64,000 nt of DNA from Magnolia sinica (GCF_029962835.1 NC_080577.1:7478501-7542500), one strand, 5' to 3'; positions 16,580 through 29,192 are shown, counted from the stretch's first letter. Notes: generated by a model from the letters alone, not told the origin. A program made the numbers and translations.

Positions 16580-17245
16580 CGAATCCACGAGAGACAAAAG
16601 CATGAATAATGTCAAATAAATTCAAAATAATTTGATTGATTGATAAAAATTGAAATTACAACCTTTTAAATAATGAGCTCAAATTTAAGATGGAATTTTA
16701 GATTTAGACTTTACTTCCCTAAAAACATGGCTTATTATAAATAGTAAACTGACTATTTATAGACAGCCTCTTTTCCTAATAGACTTCATGATTTTCAACC
16801 AAGTTTAGCAAGTGTCAAATTTGGCTCAACCAATTTATTCTCCTACCTTTTCTAACCCATTTTCATGTTGGGCATGACTTTTACAAATCAAAGGATTAAA
16901 AGTTATACTTGAATTAAAACTTACTATTTATATTGAAAGCGACTTCTGCAGCTTAAGAGATCAAAAGTTATATTTGAACTAAAACTTACTATTTATAGTA
17001 AAAATAAAAATAAATGAGACTTTTGACCATTGATGGCAAATCCAGCATGGGTAACCCCACCTAGCAAGATTAGTTTGCTTAAGTAGGTTCTCATACCTCA
17101 AAATCATATATAATATGTCAAAAAACTAATTCCAGTTTATGAGATAAAACTGATTTAAGGTTCCAACAATTCCCATAATTTCCGCCTCCGACCCGGGCCT
17201 TCTTTTGTCCATCTTTGTAATGAAAGTGTCTGTGACCCGCTCTAC
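16580..17245 (-). mobile_element. LTR-retrotransposon fragment, Copia-like end (fossil)
   Basis: On the minus strand an LTR-like start TGTTGGAACCTTAAATC (ending near 17169) is preceded by a purine-rich tract, and the LTR-like sequence runs down to about 16580. A diverged copy with the same order of parts lies at about 30640-31140. No intact protein; a broken old fragment, family assignment tentative. Confidence 0.5.
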
Positions 17246-17670
17246 ATTATCTTCTTATTACATTAATAATATGCAATACTCTAGTGGGCTAAAATGTATG
17301 GGTTTCATTTGTATTCATTAGCATCATCATATGGACCGTTCATTAGGTCCCGTCCACTCTTCAGTGGGTGCCTTAAGACATCTTACCAGTCAAATCACCC
17401 AAATTGTCCAGTCAGGGAAGTAGACCTAATGAACGCAGTCGGACCAAATACATGATTTAAATGCAACTACGTGCATGGAAAAGCTTGGAAAATAGTAATC
17501 CAACTGGATAATATATTTTTTAGTTATATCTAGATAGCATAGCTCTCCCTCTTCCTGTGAGCCAACTGTAATGAAATTAACCTCCACAATAACCATTCTT
17601 TTATCTATGGCATTCTTTATGCATGTGGCCCAACATACATGCTTTTGGTACACTTATATTTCTTGATATT

Positions 17671-17680
17671 TATATAAATA
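17671..17680 (+). promoter_or_regulatory. TATA box of the LOB-domain gene
   Basis: TATATAAATA, a strong plant TATA match, about 115 bp upstream of the start codon at 17795. Transcription would start near 17705-17715, giving a leader of roughly 80 bp. Confidence 0.75.
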
Positions 17681-17794
17681 GCTTTCACAATAAGATAGTT
17701 TTATTTCTCTCATTTCATTTCTTTTCCCAAGTTTCTAAAGATTTTGAATATTTAGAATACTGATAAAGAGAAGCTACAGTTTTTGTATAGGAGA

Positions 17795-18484
17795 ATGGAG
17801 AAAGATGGCAAGGTTCATCAAGCTTGTGCCTCTTGCAAGCATCAAAGAAAGGGGTGCCGGCCTGATTGTGTATTGGCTCCATATTTCCCTGTGGAGAAGA
17901 CCCAGAAATTCCAGGCGGTCCACAAGGTTTTCGGCGTAAGTAATACACAGAAGCTAATCAAGGACCTTGATACGAAAGAAAATCAATCCAAGGCCGTCAG
18001 CTCCATCATCTGGGAAGCCGAGTGGCGGCTTCTTGATCCAATCAATGGATGCTGGGGAGAATACAAGAAGTTGCTTGAAGAAGTTAAGATGCTAAGGCGG
18101 AAAATTGCAAATTGTCCGATGTGCAGCGGTGCCATATTCAAGCAAAATCCATTCGGGTGGACCACTAATAATAATATTACTAATACCAATATCGTTACTA
18201 ATAATAACAGTTTTGGGTATGCTAATACAAATGGAAATTTGTTATTAGAACCTCATGCCACATCATATCTACAGGGGTTAGAAAAGAGCTCGCAAGGAGG
18301 AGATCCTCTCAGCATTAGGTGTACTCCACACTCCATGGATGGACTTAATCAGCACTATTTCATAGAAGGTACTGTGGTTAATTTACCTGAATATATTACA
18401 TTTGGTATTTTGTATTTATATCTAATATGTAAGACTTTTGCACTCGTGTGTGGAACACATGTGATAGATTGCACTCATGTCTGA
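17795..18484 (+). CDS. LOB-domain (LBD/ASL) transcription factor, class I
   Basis: Plant-specific nuclear DNA-binding protein of the LATERAL ORGAN BOUNDARIES family. The zinc-finger-like block CX2CX6CX3C is complete: C11, C14, C21, C25 in ACASCKHQRKGCRPDC. Next come LAPYFPVEKTQKFQAVHKVF, the GAS block (FGVSNTQKLIKDL) and the DPINGCWGEY region before a heptad-like LLEEVKMLRRKI coil. KHQRKGC and EYKKL resemble the LBD22/LBD27/LBD7 clade rather than LOB itself. The first ATG is at 17795 in context GAGAATGG. The frame stays open for 229 codons with an Asn/Thr-rich linker. The hydrophobic tail after about codon 191 looks unlike an LBD C-terminus; AAGGTACTG at 18366-18374 could be a splice donor, so the end is uncertain. 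Confidence 0.9.
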   Translation: MEKDGKVHQACASCKHQRKGCRPDCVLAPYFPVEKTQKFQAVHKVFGVSNTQKLIKDLDTKENQSKAVSSIIWEAEWRLLDPINGCWGEYKKLLEEVKMLRRKIANCPMCSGAIFKQNPFGWTTNNNITNTNIVTNNNSFGYANTNGNLLLEPHATSYLQGLEKSSQGGDPLSIRCTPHSMDGLNQHYFIEGTVVNLPEYITFGILYLYLICKTFALVCGTHVIDCTHV

Positions 18485-18605
18485 AATACGTGTGACAGAT
18501 TACATTAATGCTTGGATCATTAAAACATGACTCTTGAGTTAAATGGCTCTAGTGTTGACCTATGCCCGTATTATAGTAAACCTTGTGCTAGACAAAATAT
18601 ACGAC

Positions 18606-19210
18606 TAGAGTTATACACAAGTCGAATTAGCTCGATCAGTTTACTCAATTCGATTCAGAAAAGTTCAACTCGCCTCAGCTTGAAATTAGATTCCGACCGA
18701 GTTGAGCTGATTTTTGGAGCTTGAAAAAATTTTGAGTTAAGTTCGAGCTTGCCCAAGTTCATCTCAACTCTGATCGAACCTCAACTCAAACCAACTCAAA
18801 TCGAATCAGTTCGGTGACTCGATTATTTTGATATATATAAATGCTACTCGCCGGGTGTTTGATGTTTGATGAAATGACTCAACGAAGTGTTGGTGAGGAA
18901 GGAATAAATATGTCAACTGTTTGATTTTGATGTTGTTTGTCGAAGTGTTTGGTTTTGATGTTGCTCTCCTGGTGTTTGATGAAATATATATATATGTAAA
19001 ATGTTATTACTGTTTTGCATTATGTGAGAAATTGAAAATGCATTCTGACTGTTTTAGAAAATGTTGAACTAGCTTGAACTAGCCCGAGTTGTTAACTGAA
19101 CCGAGCCGAGCTAATAAGACAGGCTAGAGGACCAAGCTGAGTCGAGTTCAAGCCAGGGTTAACTACTGGCCAAGCCGAGCCATGCCAAGCTCGACTCGTG
19201 TACAACTCTA
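18606..19210. mobile_element. hAT-like fold-back element, copy 3
   Basis: Ends TAGAGTTATACACAAGTCGA and, inverted, TAGAGTTGTACACGAGTCGA. Flanks TATACGAC and CATACCAC match 6 of 8. The interior is degenerate GAGCTCG/CAACTCG sequence. It begins 122 bp after the LOB-domain stop codon. No coding capacity. Confidence 0.75.
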
Positions 19211-19218
19211 CATACCAC

Positions 19219-20876
19219 ACATTTGTAGGACATTTGATCCTTGCAAAAGGTTTGGATGATGTCGAAAAAACTTCATCTGAAATCCATTTATCAGGTGGGC
19301 CACCAAGCTATTGAAATCAATGGATGGCCAATGATCTAAGCCAACATTCAAGTGTGGCCCAATTAATGAGTGGATTGTCTTGGGTTTTTTGCACTAGGTG
19401 GATCATCTTGATGTTCAAACTTTTGCATGGTTCGGATGTCGCGCAACTTTTGAGACTTGTTCAGTTGATCTAGAAACTCACAGAGTCCTCTCTTTTTTAA
19501 ACTCGTATGAATGTAGGTCAGTTTAACCATGTGAATGTGAAGTCAATGGATGGTCCACTATGGGAAGGAGGAACATAACTGCTGCAAGAAAGAATGGGTC
19601 TCTCTCTCTCAATTTTTTTCATAGGAAATATTGGACGGCTTCCCTTCTTTCATTTGAAATATTCTCCATGTGGCTCGTCCTGTAATGCCGAACTTGATGT
19701 TGGAAGTCGTACCTAACTCCGGACTTTTTCTTGTTTTTAAAAGTCCTTAATGACTTTAGCATGTTATGTTGGGAGTCTTTAAGGCTTAGGTTTTTTAAGA
19801 TACATACAGTACAATATATGGATATATAATTCATACACCATGAGCATGTATTCCATTTACACAGTAATTTCTCTTCTTGTCAAATCTCAGCTATGTAATG
19901 ATATTTAATCTCATCAATAGTGGTAATGTATTTCTAAAAGGGTAAGGAGATGCCAATTACCTTGGATTCTACTAACTTATGAGACTATGGTAGAAAGGGA
20001 AAAATTATCAAATTCATGTAGAAAATTTTTAATTTTTCTCTGCAGCTTAACATCTGACGGGTGCATATGACTTTTTCCATTGGACAATCTTAAAAGTTAA
20101 GAAATCTCTTATAACTTCGATTATAGATAATTTACATCCTTTATTGGTGAGTGTGTACAATGATCCAAGCCATCCATTCGGACAGACACATCTCAGGTAC
20201 CAAACTGCCAAGAGCCCACATTGAAAGACTACCTCTTGGTAAATTACAATAACTACTAAGTGTCTTTATTTCAAAATTAGCTTGATCGTAGGGTTGTTGT
20301 CAATGTAGGTTTGGCCAATGGATTACCAGAGAAGCTGCCTTTCTAATGGACGGCCTGGATCAAGGAGTAAATTCACAAAATCCTTATTGACTGATTACCT
20401 GTGTTTAGTTGGGAACCAGGAACAGATCAAACACGGCATTGACAATGTAAGCATGGCTTTGGCCAGATGTGTACATTGAATCGAGACCATTGTAGATTAT
20501 TTTACTGTCCACGTTTTTCAATCGGATGAGATTTTAGGGAGATAACCCGTGCCCTGAGGGAGGGTAGAGTTTCTCTGTGCACCATGTTGTCAGTGTGATA
20601 CCTTGATGGGGGTTTCCCTAAAACCAACCGGAAGATTTTTGGACATATCCTTGTTAAATATACCATGTTTATGGTTGGACCGTAGAATTACAGGCCATTG
20701 ATCAAAGGGTTTAAATATGACCATCTACAAGATTTTCAATCAATTACCCATCCACAGCAGAAACTACGAAATCAACGGTTTGAATCATTGGATCAACAAA
20801 TGTATGGCCCCACATGTTAGGGATTTCAAATTTCACGTGAGGCACTGAGAGCGCTGGATAACCTTTTCTGTCGGGC
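19219..20876. other. no gene seen
   Basis: AT-rich DNA with no credible coding frame. Some phrases typical of local repeats occur (for example CCAAGCCATCCATTCGG near 20166), but I can draw no element boundaries. Confidence 0.4.
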
Positions 20877-21316
20877 CGTAACTGTGGGGTCCACCTTGAT
20901 GTATAATGTGTTGTATATCCACACCGTCCATCCGTTTTTCCAGCTCATTTTTAGGCATCATCCAAGACATGAAGCATATCTCAATCTCAGGTGAGCCACA
21001 CCACAGGAAGCTGTAGTGATTCAACACACACCATTAAAAACTTCCTAAGCCCACTGTAATGTTTATTTACCATCCAAACTCTTGATAAGGTCACATAGAC
21101 CTAGATAAAGGGAAAACACAAATATCAACATGATACAAAACTTTTGTAGCCTAGCTTTGAAGAAGTTTTTAATGATCAATCGTCACTACTTCTTGTGGTG
21201 TGGTGCACATGAGATTTGGATCTTATTTCATTTTGGGGCGATGCCCTACGATGACCTGACAAAAGGAACAGACAGTGTGGATATAAAACATATATATCAA
21301 GATGGGCCCCACTGAC
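20877..21316. mobile_element. fold-back MITE
   Basis: Left arm CTGTGGGGTCCACCTTGATG with ATCCACACCGTCCATCCG; right arm AACAGACAGTGTGGATATAAAA with CAAGATGGGCCCCACTG. The middle shows the family's GTGAGCCACACCACAGGAA and CTTGATAAGGTCAC phrases. Outer termini are not resolved. Non-coding. Confidence 0.65.
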
Positions 21317-21966
21317 CAAATCCACTCCCCAAACTTTCAAACTCGGAAAGAGCATGGCCATACATGCTCGAGCACACAGCCACCCTACCCTATATATCAA
21401 TTAGCAATTAGCAAAAGGTTTGGATCACCCAATCAACCTGATTTCAGCAATATGCCCCACCTTTAGTGGGGTCCACTTTGGGAGTTTTGAACCATGGTAC
21501 GTATCCCACATGTGCATTGGCAGTCTGCATGAGTACGAAGGGCCATGCTCCGCAAACCCATAAAAATAACTTTTGGATCACGCACGAACAAGAATTCCAT
21601 GGGATGTCGGAGGACCTGTACAGTTCCTACCAAACTCTCTATGATCCCGTCCCATCCTTTCCTCCAGCACTTGCGATGACCAACCCCACCGGTAGGCGGT
21701 AGCTCAGCGCATTAAATAATCGGAGTTCGTCTTGCCTACCTTACCGGTAAGGGCGACCAGCGTCTGGGGCCCATTGGCATGCAATCTGGACCTTTTATCC
21801 TCTGGATGCTATTTTGGATGTTTCATGACCCAGTATTTGCTTTTAAAAAATGAACGTGACTGTTAATCTGTAGAGTCGAACCTGAACCACTTCTTCTTCT
21901 TTTTTCTTTTTTTCTTTTTTCTGTTCTTTCCTTTTCTTTTTATCACAGACCAACTACGCGAGGGGC

Positions 21967-23056
21967 GGGAACAGATTAGGTGAGACCCCGGACTCACCCA
22001 AGACGGTGTGCCGCTGTGGGGCCACCTTGCTTTATGTAATCTGTATCCACGCCGTCCATCATTTTAAGGCATGGGACAAAAAAGGTGGCCCAAGTGTACC
22101 ATACCACAGGAGACAGGTGGCATGGTATTGACCCTACTTTTGGTATCTTCTAGGCCTGCTATGATGTTTTATTTGCCATCGAAACTTATTCATAAAGTTG
22201 AATGAAGGGTGGTAAATATAAGTTCATCCAGAACTTTTGTAGCTCTTCGAAAAGGTTTTTTGTGGCTCTACGAAAAGTTATTTTTTATTTTTATTTTTGT
22301 TTGTTTGGGTTAGCTTGTTAGTGCACGCCCATGTTAATACACACTCCGTGTTAGCCACCCTGTTGGGGATTGATACCAAGACCTCAAGTGTTAAAATGAG
22401 GTATCTCCACTTAGTCTGCCAGTTGAGCTATGGATCCGGGTGTGTGATCTGGTTCACTTGAGCATTCTATCTACCTTCTTTTCAGCTCATTTCCTAAAAT
22501 GATATTTCAAAATAGATGGGCGGCGTGGATATAATACAAACATTATGGTGGCCCCAATAGAGGCCCTTACTGGACCGTCCGTCTCTAGGTTGGCACCGGT
22601 GGAGGTAGTACCCAGTCCCCGCCGGACTATCATTGCGTCCTGCTCCCGCCAGTCTCTACCTCCGAACGGGCAGCTATGTGGGCGGCGGGCTCACCGTGAT
22701 GTATCTGTTTATGTAAGCCATATATTTCTTTTTTTCGATCATTTTAAGGCATGAGCACATAAATGAGGCAGATCCAACACCACACCGAATAGTAAGCTTG
22801 GTTGCATTAAATGCTAGATGCATTAAATGTAAAAGTCATCTGAGGTGTGGTCCATCTGAGCATTAGATCTGCCTCCTTTTTTTTCGTGCCTTAAAATAAT
22901 ATGAGAATAGGGATGGACGGCTTGGATAAACAGATGCTTCACGGTGGGCCTGCCCACAGAACTGCTCGTTCGGGGCTAGATACGGGCGGGGTAGGACGCA
23001 ATCCCGGTCCGTCCCCGCCGCCCCATGCGGTCCGGGGTCTCACCTAATCCGCTCCC
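21967..23056. mobile_element. Mutator-like composite MITE, 1.1 kb, with nested MITE and SINE
   Basis: Outer inverted ends GGGAACAGATTAGGTGAGAC and GGGAGCGGATTAGGTGAGAC, then CCCCGGAC on both sides. Flanks GCGAGGGGC and ACGAGGGCC agree at 7 of 9. A second inverted-repeat unit lies inside at about 22615-23030, with arms around ATTGCGTCCTGC and CGAACGGGCAG, and a SINE at 22280-22440. Unusually GC-rich for this region. Non-coding. Confidence 0.7.
22280..22440 (-). mobile_element. tRNA-derived SINE nested in a MITE
   Basis: On the minus strand: A-box-like TAGCTCAACTGGCAGA, B-box-like GGTATCAATCCCC, a body with GGCTAACACGGAGTG, and an A-rich 3' tail (T-rich at 22281-22310 on plus). It interrupts MITE sequence that resumes with GTTCACTTGAGC after 22450. 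Target duplication not clear. Confidence 0.65.
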
Positions 23057-23994
23057 ACGAGGGCCTATTACTCTTTGCATGCCAAGCGCACTCGCGTAAT
23101 TACACTTTTCGAGACTCCACGCTCATGTACACCAATTTCCCACAAGAAAGAAAACATCCAACCCGTTCATCAGATGGGCCTCGTTCTTGCAATTCAGGAA
23201 ACTGTAATCAAGCTGCCATTTTGCACAGATGATCACGTGTACAAAAGAATATTCGGCTAAAAGATATCCATATGTATCTCAAGAACTGCGCTGAGCGGCT
23301 CTGATTGAAGTGGAATTTACAGCATGCATTCCGCACGATGAACGGGTTTGATCTTGAACAAAGTGAGATAAGTCTGCACGTGTGGCATGTGAAGAAGATA
23401 GGTGCACTCGCGCGAGTGCACATGGCATCTCTCGTTGCGTGGGTATAACAACACATTGAAAGTTAATTATAAAACACGTGAAGAACGTGGGCCCAGAAGA
23501 TTCGAATCGACGACCATGATCTCTCGGCGAAGATTACCGAATCCCCTGATGGGTGCGAAGTTTATTATGTTCGCGTGAGATGGGAATAAAGATTTTTCAT
23601 CTCATTCGAAAACGTTAAACATCTAGCTCAGATCTAGACCACACATCGTATAAGCCCCATGTTGTTAATTCCCTTGTATAAAAATAAAACCGGTCTGCTT
23701 GTCATATATTCCACAGTTGTACAATGAATATGAACCGTTGTTCTTCTTACAAATCATCCATTTTTCTCATAAAATTGCGGCCCATTCGAGGAATTGAAGA
23801 ATCTTACTTTTCGATCCAGGAACAGACTCGTAATCTATAGAAGATCAAGGGTCTGGATTCATCATAAGTATGTCCAATTAGCACCTGTGCTGCGATGGCT
23901 TCGATCGAATTTACGCAATCGAATACAGTTAGCTATCCTCAAATTCCAACATCAGGCTTTGGTCAGAGTTGAAGTCATCAGCCAACGTCACTCG

Positions 23995-24539
23995 GGGCGC
24001 CCATTGCGTGGGGAACCCGACACTACGTAGCTACGTGGTGTAAGTACTCTGTGGGGCCCACCGTGATGTATGAATTTTATCCACTCCGTCCATACAATTT
24101 TCCTGATCATTTTAGTAAATGATATCAAATTTGAAGCATATCCAAACCCTAATTGAACCACACTAGAGTAAACAGTCAGGATTGAATGCGATGTGGAAAA
24201 CTAGAGCCCTCAGAAGTTTTTTTAATTTATCAAGATGATATTTTTCTTTTCTTTTCAACCAGGTATTTGTGAGTCTGTGACCTTACGAACAGGTTGGAAG
24301 ACAAATAAAAATCATTGTGTGCTTTAAGAAGGTTTCAACGGTGGACACCATTATCATCATTGTTTCCTGTGGTGTGGTCCACTTGAGCTCGGATATGTTG
24401 TAATTTTAGGTTGATACCCTAAAATGATATGGAAAAATGGATGGACGGCGCAGATAGAATACATATATCCCTATGGTCCTCATAAAGCCCATACACCATG
24501 TGGCCACGTGGTGCTAGCTTCACCACGCAATCCGCGTCC
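23995..24539. mobile_element. Mutator-like fold-back MITE
   Basis: Left end GGGCGCCCATTGCGTGG; right end inverted GGACGCGGATTGCGTGGTG. The interior has CTGTGGGGCCCACCGTGATG and, inverted near the other end, GATGGACGGCGCAGATAG. About 545 bp, non-coding. Flanks show no clear duplication. Confidence 0.7.
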
Positions 24540-24644
24540 GACAAACACCACGCTACCTGGAAAACGCTTCGCCCTGCATACCTTTTAAAATGACAAAAAT
24601 GCCATTTGTGTTTTCGCACTGCTTATCTTACCCACCGCGGACAG

Positions 24645-24737
24645 CAATCGATCTCCGCGGCCTTAGATGTTTTCTTTGTGAAATCTTCATCAATCGATCT
24701 CCGCGGCCTTAGGATGTTTTCTTCGTGAAATCTTCAT
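24645..24737. repeat. 46-bp tandem duplication
   Basis: Two head-to-tail copies starting CAATCGATCTCCGCGGCC at 24645 and 24691, differing by a few bases near GGATG and TTCGTG. It lies about 0.7 kb upstream of the ERF gene. Confidence 0.85.
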
Positions 24738-24871
24738 CCATGAGGTAAAAGAGAAGAAAGTTTTCTGATTAGAGAATGTGGCGTTCAATTCCAAAATTTG
24801 CTAGTAAAAGATTCAATTTTAATTACGCATACACGAGCATATATGTCTGGGGCATGCTAAAGTCCTATTTC

Positions 24872-24973
24872 ACTTCATCTGTACTTACTCTTTATAATCT
24901 CATGTGTCAAAATAATTAAATTACTTCATCTGTACTTACTCTTTTTAATCTCATGTGTCAAAATAATTAAATT
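24872..24973. repeat. 51-bp tandem duplication
   Basis: Two copies of a unit starting ACTTCATCTGTACTTACTC at 24872 and 24923 and ending AAAATAATTAAATT, with almost no divergence. It is about 0.45 kb upstream of the ERF start codon, in its likely promoter region. Confidence 0.85.
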
Positions 24974-25412
24974 AAAACTAAATAACAGATGAAATTATAC
25001 TCGCATATACATTTATTAACAAGGGTCACCTCATATCTCTTAGAAGGGAATTAATACCTGATTGAACGACAGACAGCTATTAGAATATGAAGTGTTACCA
25101 TCTGAGCACGTGGACCCTAGTCAGGTACCCGAGTCACGAGGACAAAGACAGACAAAACAAACTCCGGAGACTAGAGAAAAGGCATTTGTGTAATATTTTG
25201 AAAAGATAATGGCTAACACGTTCTCTTATTGATAAAAACAAGATTCTCCCGTATAGAAAAATAAAGAAAGAAAAAGCTAGTCTTTAGTCTTCACTTTTCT
25301 TCTATTTTACAATACGGACCACTTGCCATTTCATTTTCTATTTCCATTTAAATACTCAAGAAGAAAGCAGACACGCAAAAACAGAGAATCAATCAAAAGG
25401 AAGAGAAAAGGA

Positions 25413-25913
25413 ATGGTTCCTTCACTTCAATCCTACAACAAATCCCCCAAACTCGAATTCGAGCTACCCCTAAATGAAAACGACTCTCAAGACATGGTCC
25501 TTTACCAAGTCTTAAACGAGTCCATGTCCATGAACCAAACCAACCGAGCCGCACCACCCAAAGGTAGGATCCGGTCCCAGCCAGGCGTCGAACCAAGACA
25601 AGGTGTCGGCAAGAAACACTACCGAGGAGTCAGACACCGTCCATGGGGGAAGTTCGCGGCCGAGATCCGTGACTCATCACGGAACGGAGCACGTGTGTGG
25701 CTTGGCACGTTCAACACCGCCGAGGAGGCGGCCATGGCCTATGACCGGGCCGCGTTCCGGATGCGTGGTGTAAAGGCACTGCTCAATTTTCCGCAGGTCG
25801 TTGTAGACGGTTCAATTCCTCCATCGATTTCTAGTGCATCATCATCTTTGGAAGTTTCATCGGGGGTAGATCAAATGGGACCTGGTGATCCGACGGTTGA
25901 TGTTGGATCTTGA
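25413..25913 (+). CDS. AP2/ERF transcription factor, ERF subfamily
   Basis: Nuclear ethylene-response-factor-type regulator; the family binds GCC-box elements. One intronless frame of 166 codons. A single AP2 domain at about residues 69-127: [19 protein letters not shown], then [10 protein letters not shown], then [16 protein letters not shown] and ALLNFP. Domain positions 14 and 19 are Ala and Asp, the ERF rather than the DREB signature, and the sequence best fits group IX (ERF1/2/5/13-like). The upstream region has an acidic patch (ENDSQD) and a basic GRIR segment; the C-terminus is Ser-rich and short. The ATG at 25413 (GGAATGG) is chosen because the upstream frame has no other ATG. Stop TGA at 25911-25913; AATAAG near 26102 could serve polyadenylation. 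Confidence 0.93.
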   Translation: MVPSLQSYNKSPKLEFELPLNENDSQDMVLYQVLNESMSMNQTNRAAPPKGRIRSQPGVEPRQGVGKKHYRGVRHRPWGKFAAEIRDSSRNGARVWLGTFNTAEEAAMAYDRAAFRMRGVKALLNFPQVVVDGSIPPSISSASSSLEVSSGVDQMGPGDPTVDVGS

Positions 25914-26580
25914 ATTGTAGAGAAGTTGCTTTGTAGATGTGTAGTGTGCCATGGAGAAATGAGACATGAAGGGGTACATATGTAGGTAGAGTTTGATTGA
26001 GGGTTTGGTGTTGTATATACAAGAGATGTAGTTGAAAATGTTGTGTTTTATGAACTGTAGTTATGTTACGAAAAAATATGAAAGTGTATGTACCTTTGTG
26101 TTAATAAGATGGGTTTGTTCATGTTCTTCTTTTTTTTTCCTTTTTTTTTAAGGGAGATGGAACGTGGAAGATAAGCTTTTGATAAGGTTTTATAATAGAT
26201 TAATAATCAGATACAGCTATGTTTGTTGAATCGACATGCAGTGTTTTTTTTTTTTTCCCTACCATCATGTGTCACTTGTTTGCAACATCCCAGCCGTGAA
26301 AAAGGTAGGGTGCGTTATAAAGATCGCCTGGGTTGTTATATCATTGCGTTGATCCACCTTTTGCTATTAAAAAAAAAAAAAAAAAAAAAAAGAGGAAGAA
26401 GAAGAAGAAAAGAGGATAGTTGTACCATTGAAATCGATGTATGGAAGATGGTCTGACTCCACAAAACTCCTAGTGAGTATTTAATTTGAACACGAAGCTG
26501 GGCAATGCTAGAGTTGTATTTGACTCAAACCAAGGGAAATAAAGCAATTTATGAAGAAAAAAGGTTATTCCTAGAAGATA
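25914..26580. other. ERF 3' region and simple repeats
   Basis: Likely 3' untranslated region to about 26125, followed by poly-T and poly-A tracts (26237-26256, 26369-26395) and GAAGAA runs. No gene. Confidence 0.5.
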
Positions 26581-26599
26581 GTCTATGTTGATGCAAAAA

Positions 26600-27290
26600 T
26601 CTGTATTAGCCTCCGCCAAGCCCTATGTGCTTGAAACGAATCCTGATCCTGCACAGAACGGTAAACAAAGGAGACCCTGGCTCAAGCAGGGAACCCTCCG
26701 ATGCCAAAGTCAAGCTAGGGAAACCGGGTCTGGTATTTATACCTGTGGATTGAAGGGGTCGTTGCCGTTAAACTCGGCACGATCTATTCCATCTAGCGGG
26801 TGTTACGCACACGCAAATATTGGCCATTATCCTTAGATCGGGCACCGAATTATTTTCCTATATGCCTTATTGGGTTGTACCTCTGAACGTGATCTTCGGC
26901 CACAATCCTACTCGAGCCAATCCCGCAACTCAATTATCCCAGCCCATGACGGGACTAATTACCTTATTCGGACCTCAGACTCATCATATCCGAGCCCATG
27001 GTCGGATCTCATGGTCAGAATCCACGGTCGTAGCCCATGGTCAGATCTCATGGTCAGTATCCACAGTCGTAGCCCATGGTCGGAACCCACTAGGAATGCC
27101 CGTCTTGGACTTGGTCTCTGGCCTCCACGTCAAAGATAGGGTTCGAGACTCCAATCCAGGGCCGTAGTTCGGAAGTATGATCGGCCATGATATAGCACTA
27201 TTCTTCCGAGGCTCCACTCGTTGGTTTGGTTTGCTCGAGTGGGCCCTTATTGGTTCAGCTCAGATTTTTCCATAACAGTCTAACTCAACT
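26600..27290. repeat. GC-richer repeat block with a 39-bp tandem repeat
   Basis: Copies of a unit beginning AGCCCATGGTCGGATCTC start at 26993, 27032 and 27071 (period 39, the last partial). The surrounding text, with GGGTCTGGTATTTATACC, is compositionally unlike its AT-rich neighbours and could be part of an old LTR element. I could not define ends or proteins. Confidence 0.55.
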
Positions 27291-29184
27291 ACTTAACCAT
27301 CAATTGATAAGAAATTTGGCAATTTATGAAGGGAAATGTTATTCCTTTAAATGAATTCTTTCTACCTTAAAAAGATAATAACTTTTATAAGAACGATAAC
27401 AGCTTGGTTGTAGTTACCAATACAATAAACATCAAGAACACACACACACAAAAAGAAAAAAAAAGAAAAAAAAGAACTTAAAGGCCAAGTGTCTATTTTA
27501 TTAATCTAAATATAGATGTAGTACAATTGATAGATAAAGAAAATAAGGCAAAGAATCATTGACGGCAATTTAAGTAAGGATTGATAGGTAGTGTTGAGGT
27601 TGAAAAGAATGTTTGAATTGTCAAGGGCTTAGAGCTCTTTGTTTTATACTGTTTTTATAAACATGGGTTAGGTGATGGCCTTGTGTAAGGTCATTTAACT
27701 TTCAGATCAATGTTTTGTTCAATTAGCAGGCTTGGCTTAATACACTTTTATTTTGAGACGTGGCCAGCCAACCATTATGATCATTATCTTGTTGTGTGTG
27801 GCCGTATTTCTATTTATAGTCAGCTTTATACTCTTAATGCACTATTTAAAGGTCTACAATTGTAGATGGCAAATTAAATTCATCCATGTGTCATTGGATT
27901 TCACTACCTTTCTATTGTGCTGAGTTATATGTGCTCTCGTGCTCTCTGGGTACTCTGCGTGTGTGCAACCTATGTTTCTTATCAAGTGTGATGACTACAT
28001 GTAAGATTTTAGTCATGTTTACATCTCGAGTATCCTATCATTCTAAGAATGGAGCACATCTCCAGAATCTCATGATATCTCTCTCCCAGCTCGGTGAGTA
28101 TTTAAAAAAAAAAAAAAACCTTTGTACAAGTGTGCTAATACATAACGACATTTTACTTGTTGGATCTACCCATGATAAATAGGGTATAAAAAGTGGGTTG
28201 TTCCAATTTTCACTCTCGGGTTTCGATCTTCATAGTATGGTTCACCTTTTTTCACGGCTTAGATGATGATCTCTCGAGCGACACAGCTGGAAAAGAAAAA
28301 GGGTCGAGTTGTACTATGTTTGTGATCATTTTTGTTTATTGTATAAGGGTTTGTGTCACCCCATGGGGCCCCCTTTTAGTGTTGGACAAATAATTGGAGT
28401 CGTCCATCCTCCAGGCGCGCACTATTTTGAATGGTCCGTGATCTGATGATTACTCTGAAAGGATTATTCTGACCGTTCATTTATCGAGTTAAATGTGAGA
28501 ACATGGGAAGATGGTACTTAATCAGCTATACATATCAATCATGGGTTTCAACCCATCAGCGTAATTTTTATACCGTGGCCAATCTACCATAATACCCAGA
28601 ACATGGACGGCTCAGAACACCAGAATAATTTTACATTTGGGTCCCAATAGGTGATACATGATGGTGATTTGAGACACGACACAAGGAAAACGACCTAAAT
28701 AACTTACCTATTCATTCCACCCTTAATTTTACATTCCAAAACTACCCACTGTGATTGTCATCGACGACAAGGAACTATGGTTTCGTTTGGACTATTTCCC
28801 TTTGAAAAACATTTACTACTCCAAAAGCTAACTTTCTCCGTATCCTTGTGTACAAAAATTATAGGAGGATGAGATGGGCAGAAGGGAGGGGTATGATGGG
28901 AAAGAAGGCTTTTGGGGATAAGGTGGGGTAGCATAGGAAAAGGAATTTAAAACATGGTTGTTGCCTGTTTGAAAGCTCCACGTGGTTGAAGGGAATGGAG
29001 GATGATGTGTGAGATAATTATTCCCGTGCGACCTAGAACTAGGGTTTTACATAGGTTAGCAACATCGTAAGATGCACCATGATGTGATGTTATGTATTTA
29101 AATCACCGTTTCTGTAAAAGAATATGTAATCATTGTAGGTCCTGTAGCGATGAAAATTCCGGACGGAGATTGTCTAGTGACCCT
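27291..29184. other. no gene seen
   Basis: AT-rich intergenic sequence. Short frames (27886-28182, 28193-28393) show no family motifs, and poly-A tracts interrupt the region. No well-ended element recognised. Confidence 0.4.
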
Positions 29185-29192
29185 GTCGGTAG

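Noticed and set aside
17783-17794. Earlier start for the LOB-domain protein
   Set aside because: The codon at 17783 is TTG; the first ATG with a fitting context is at 17795.
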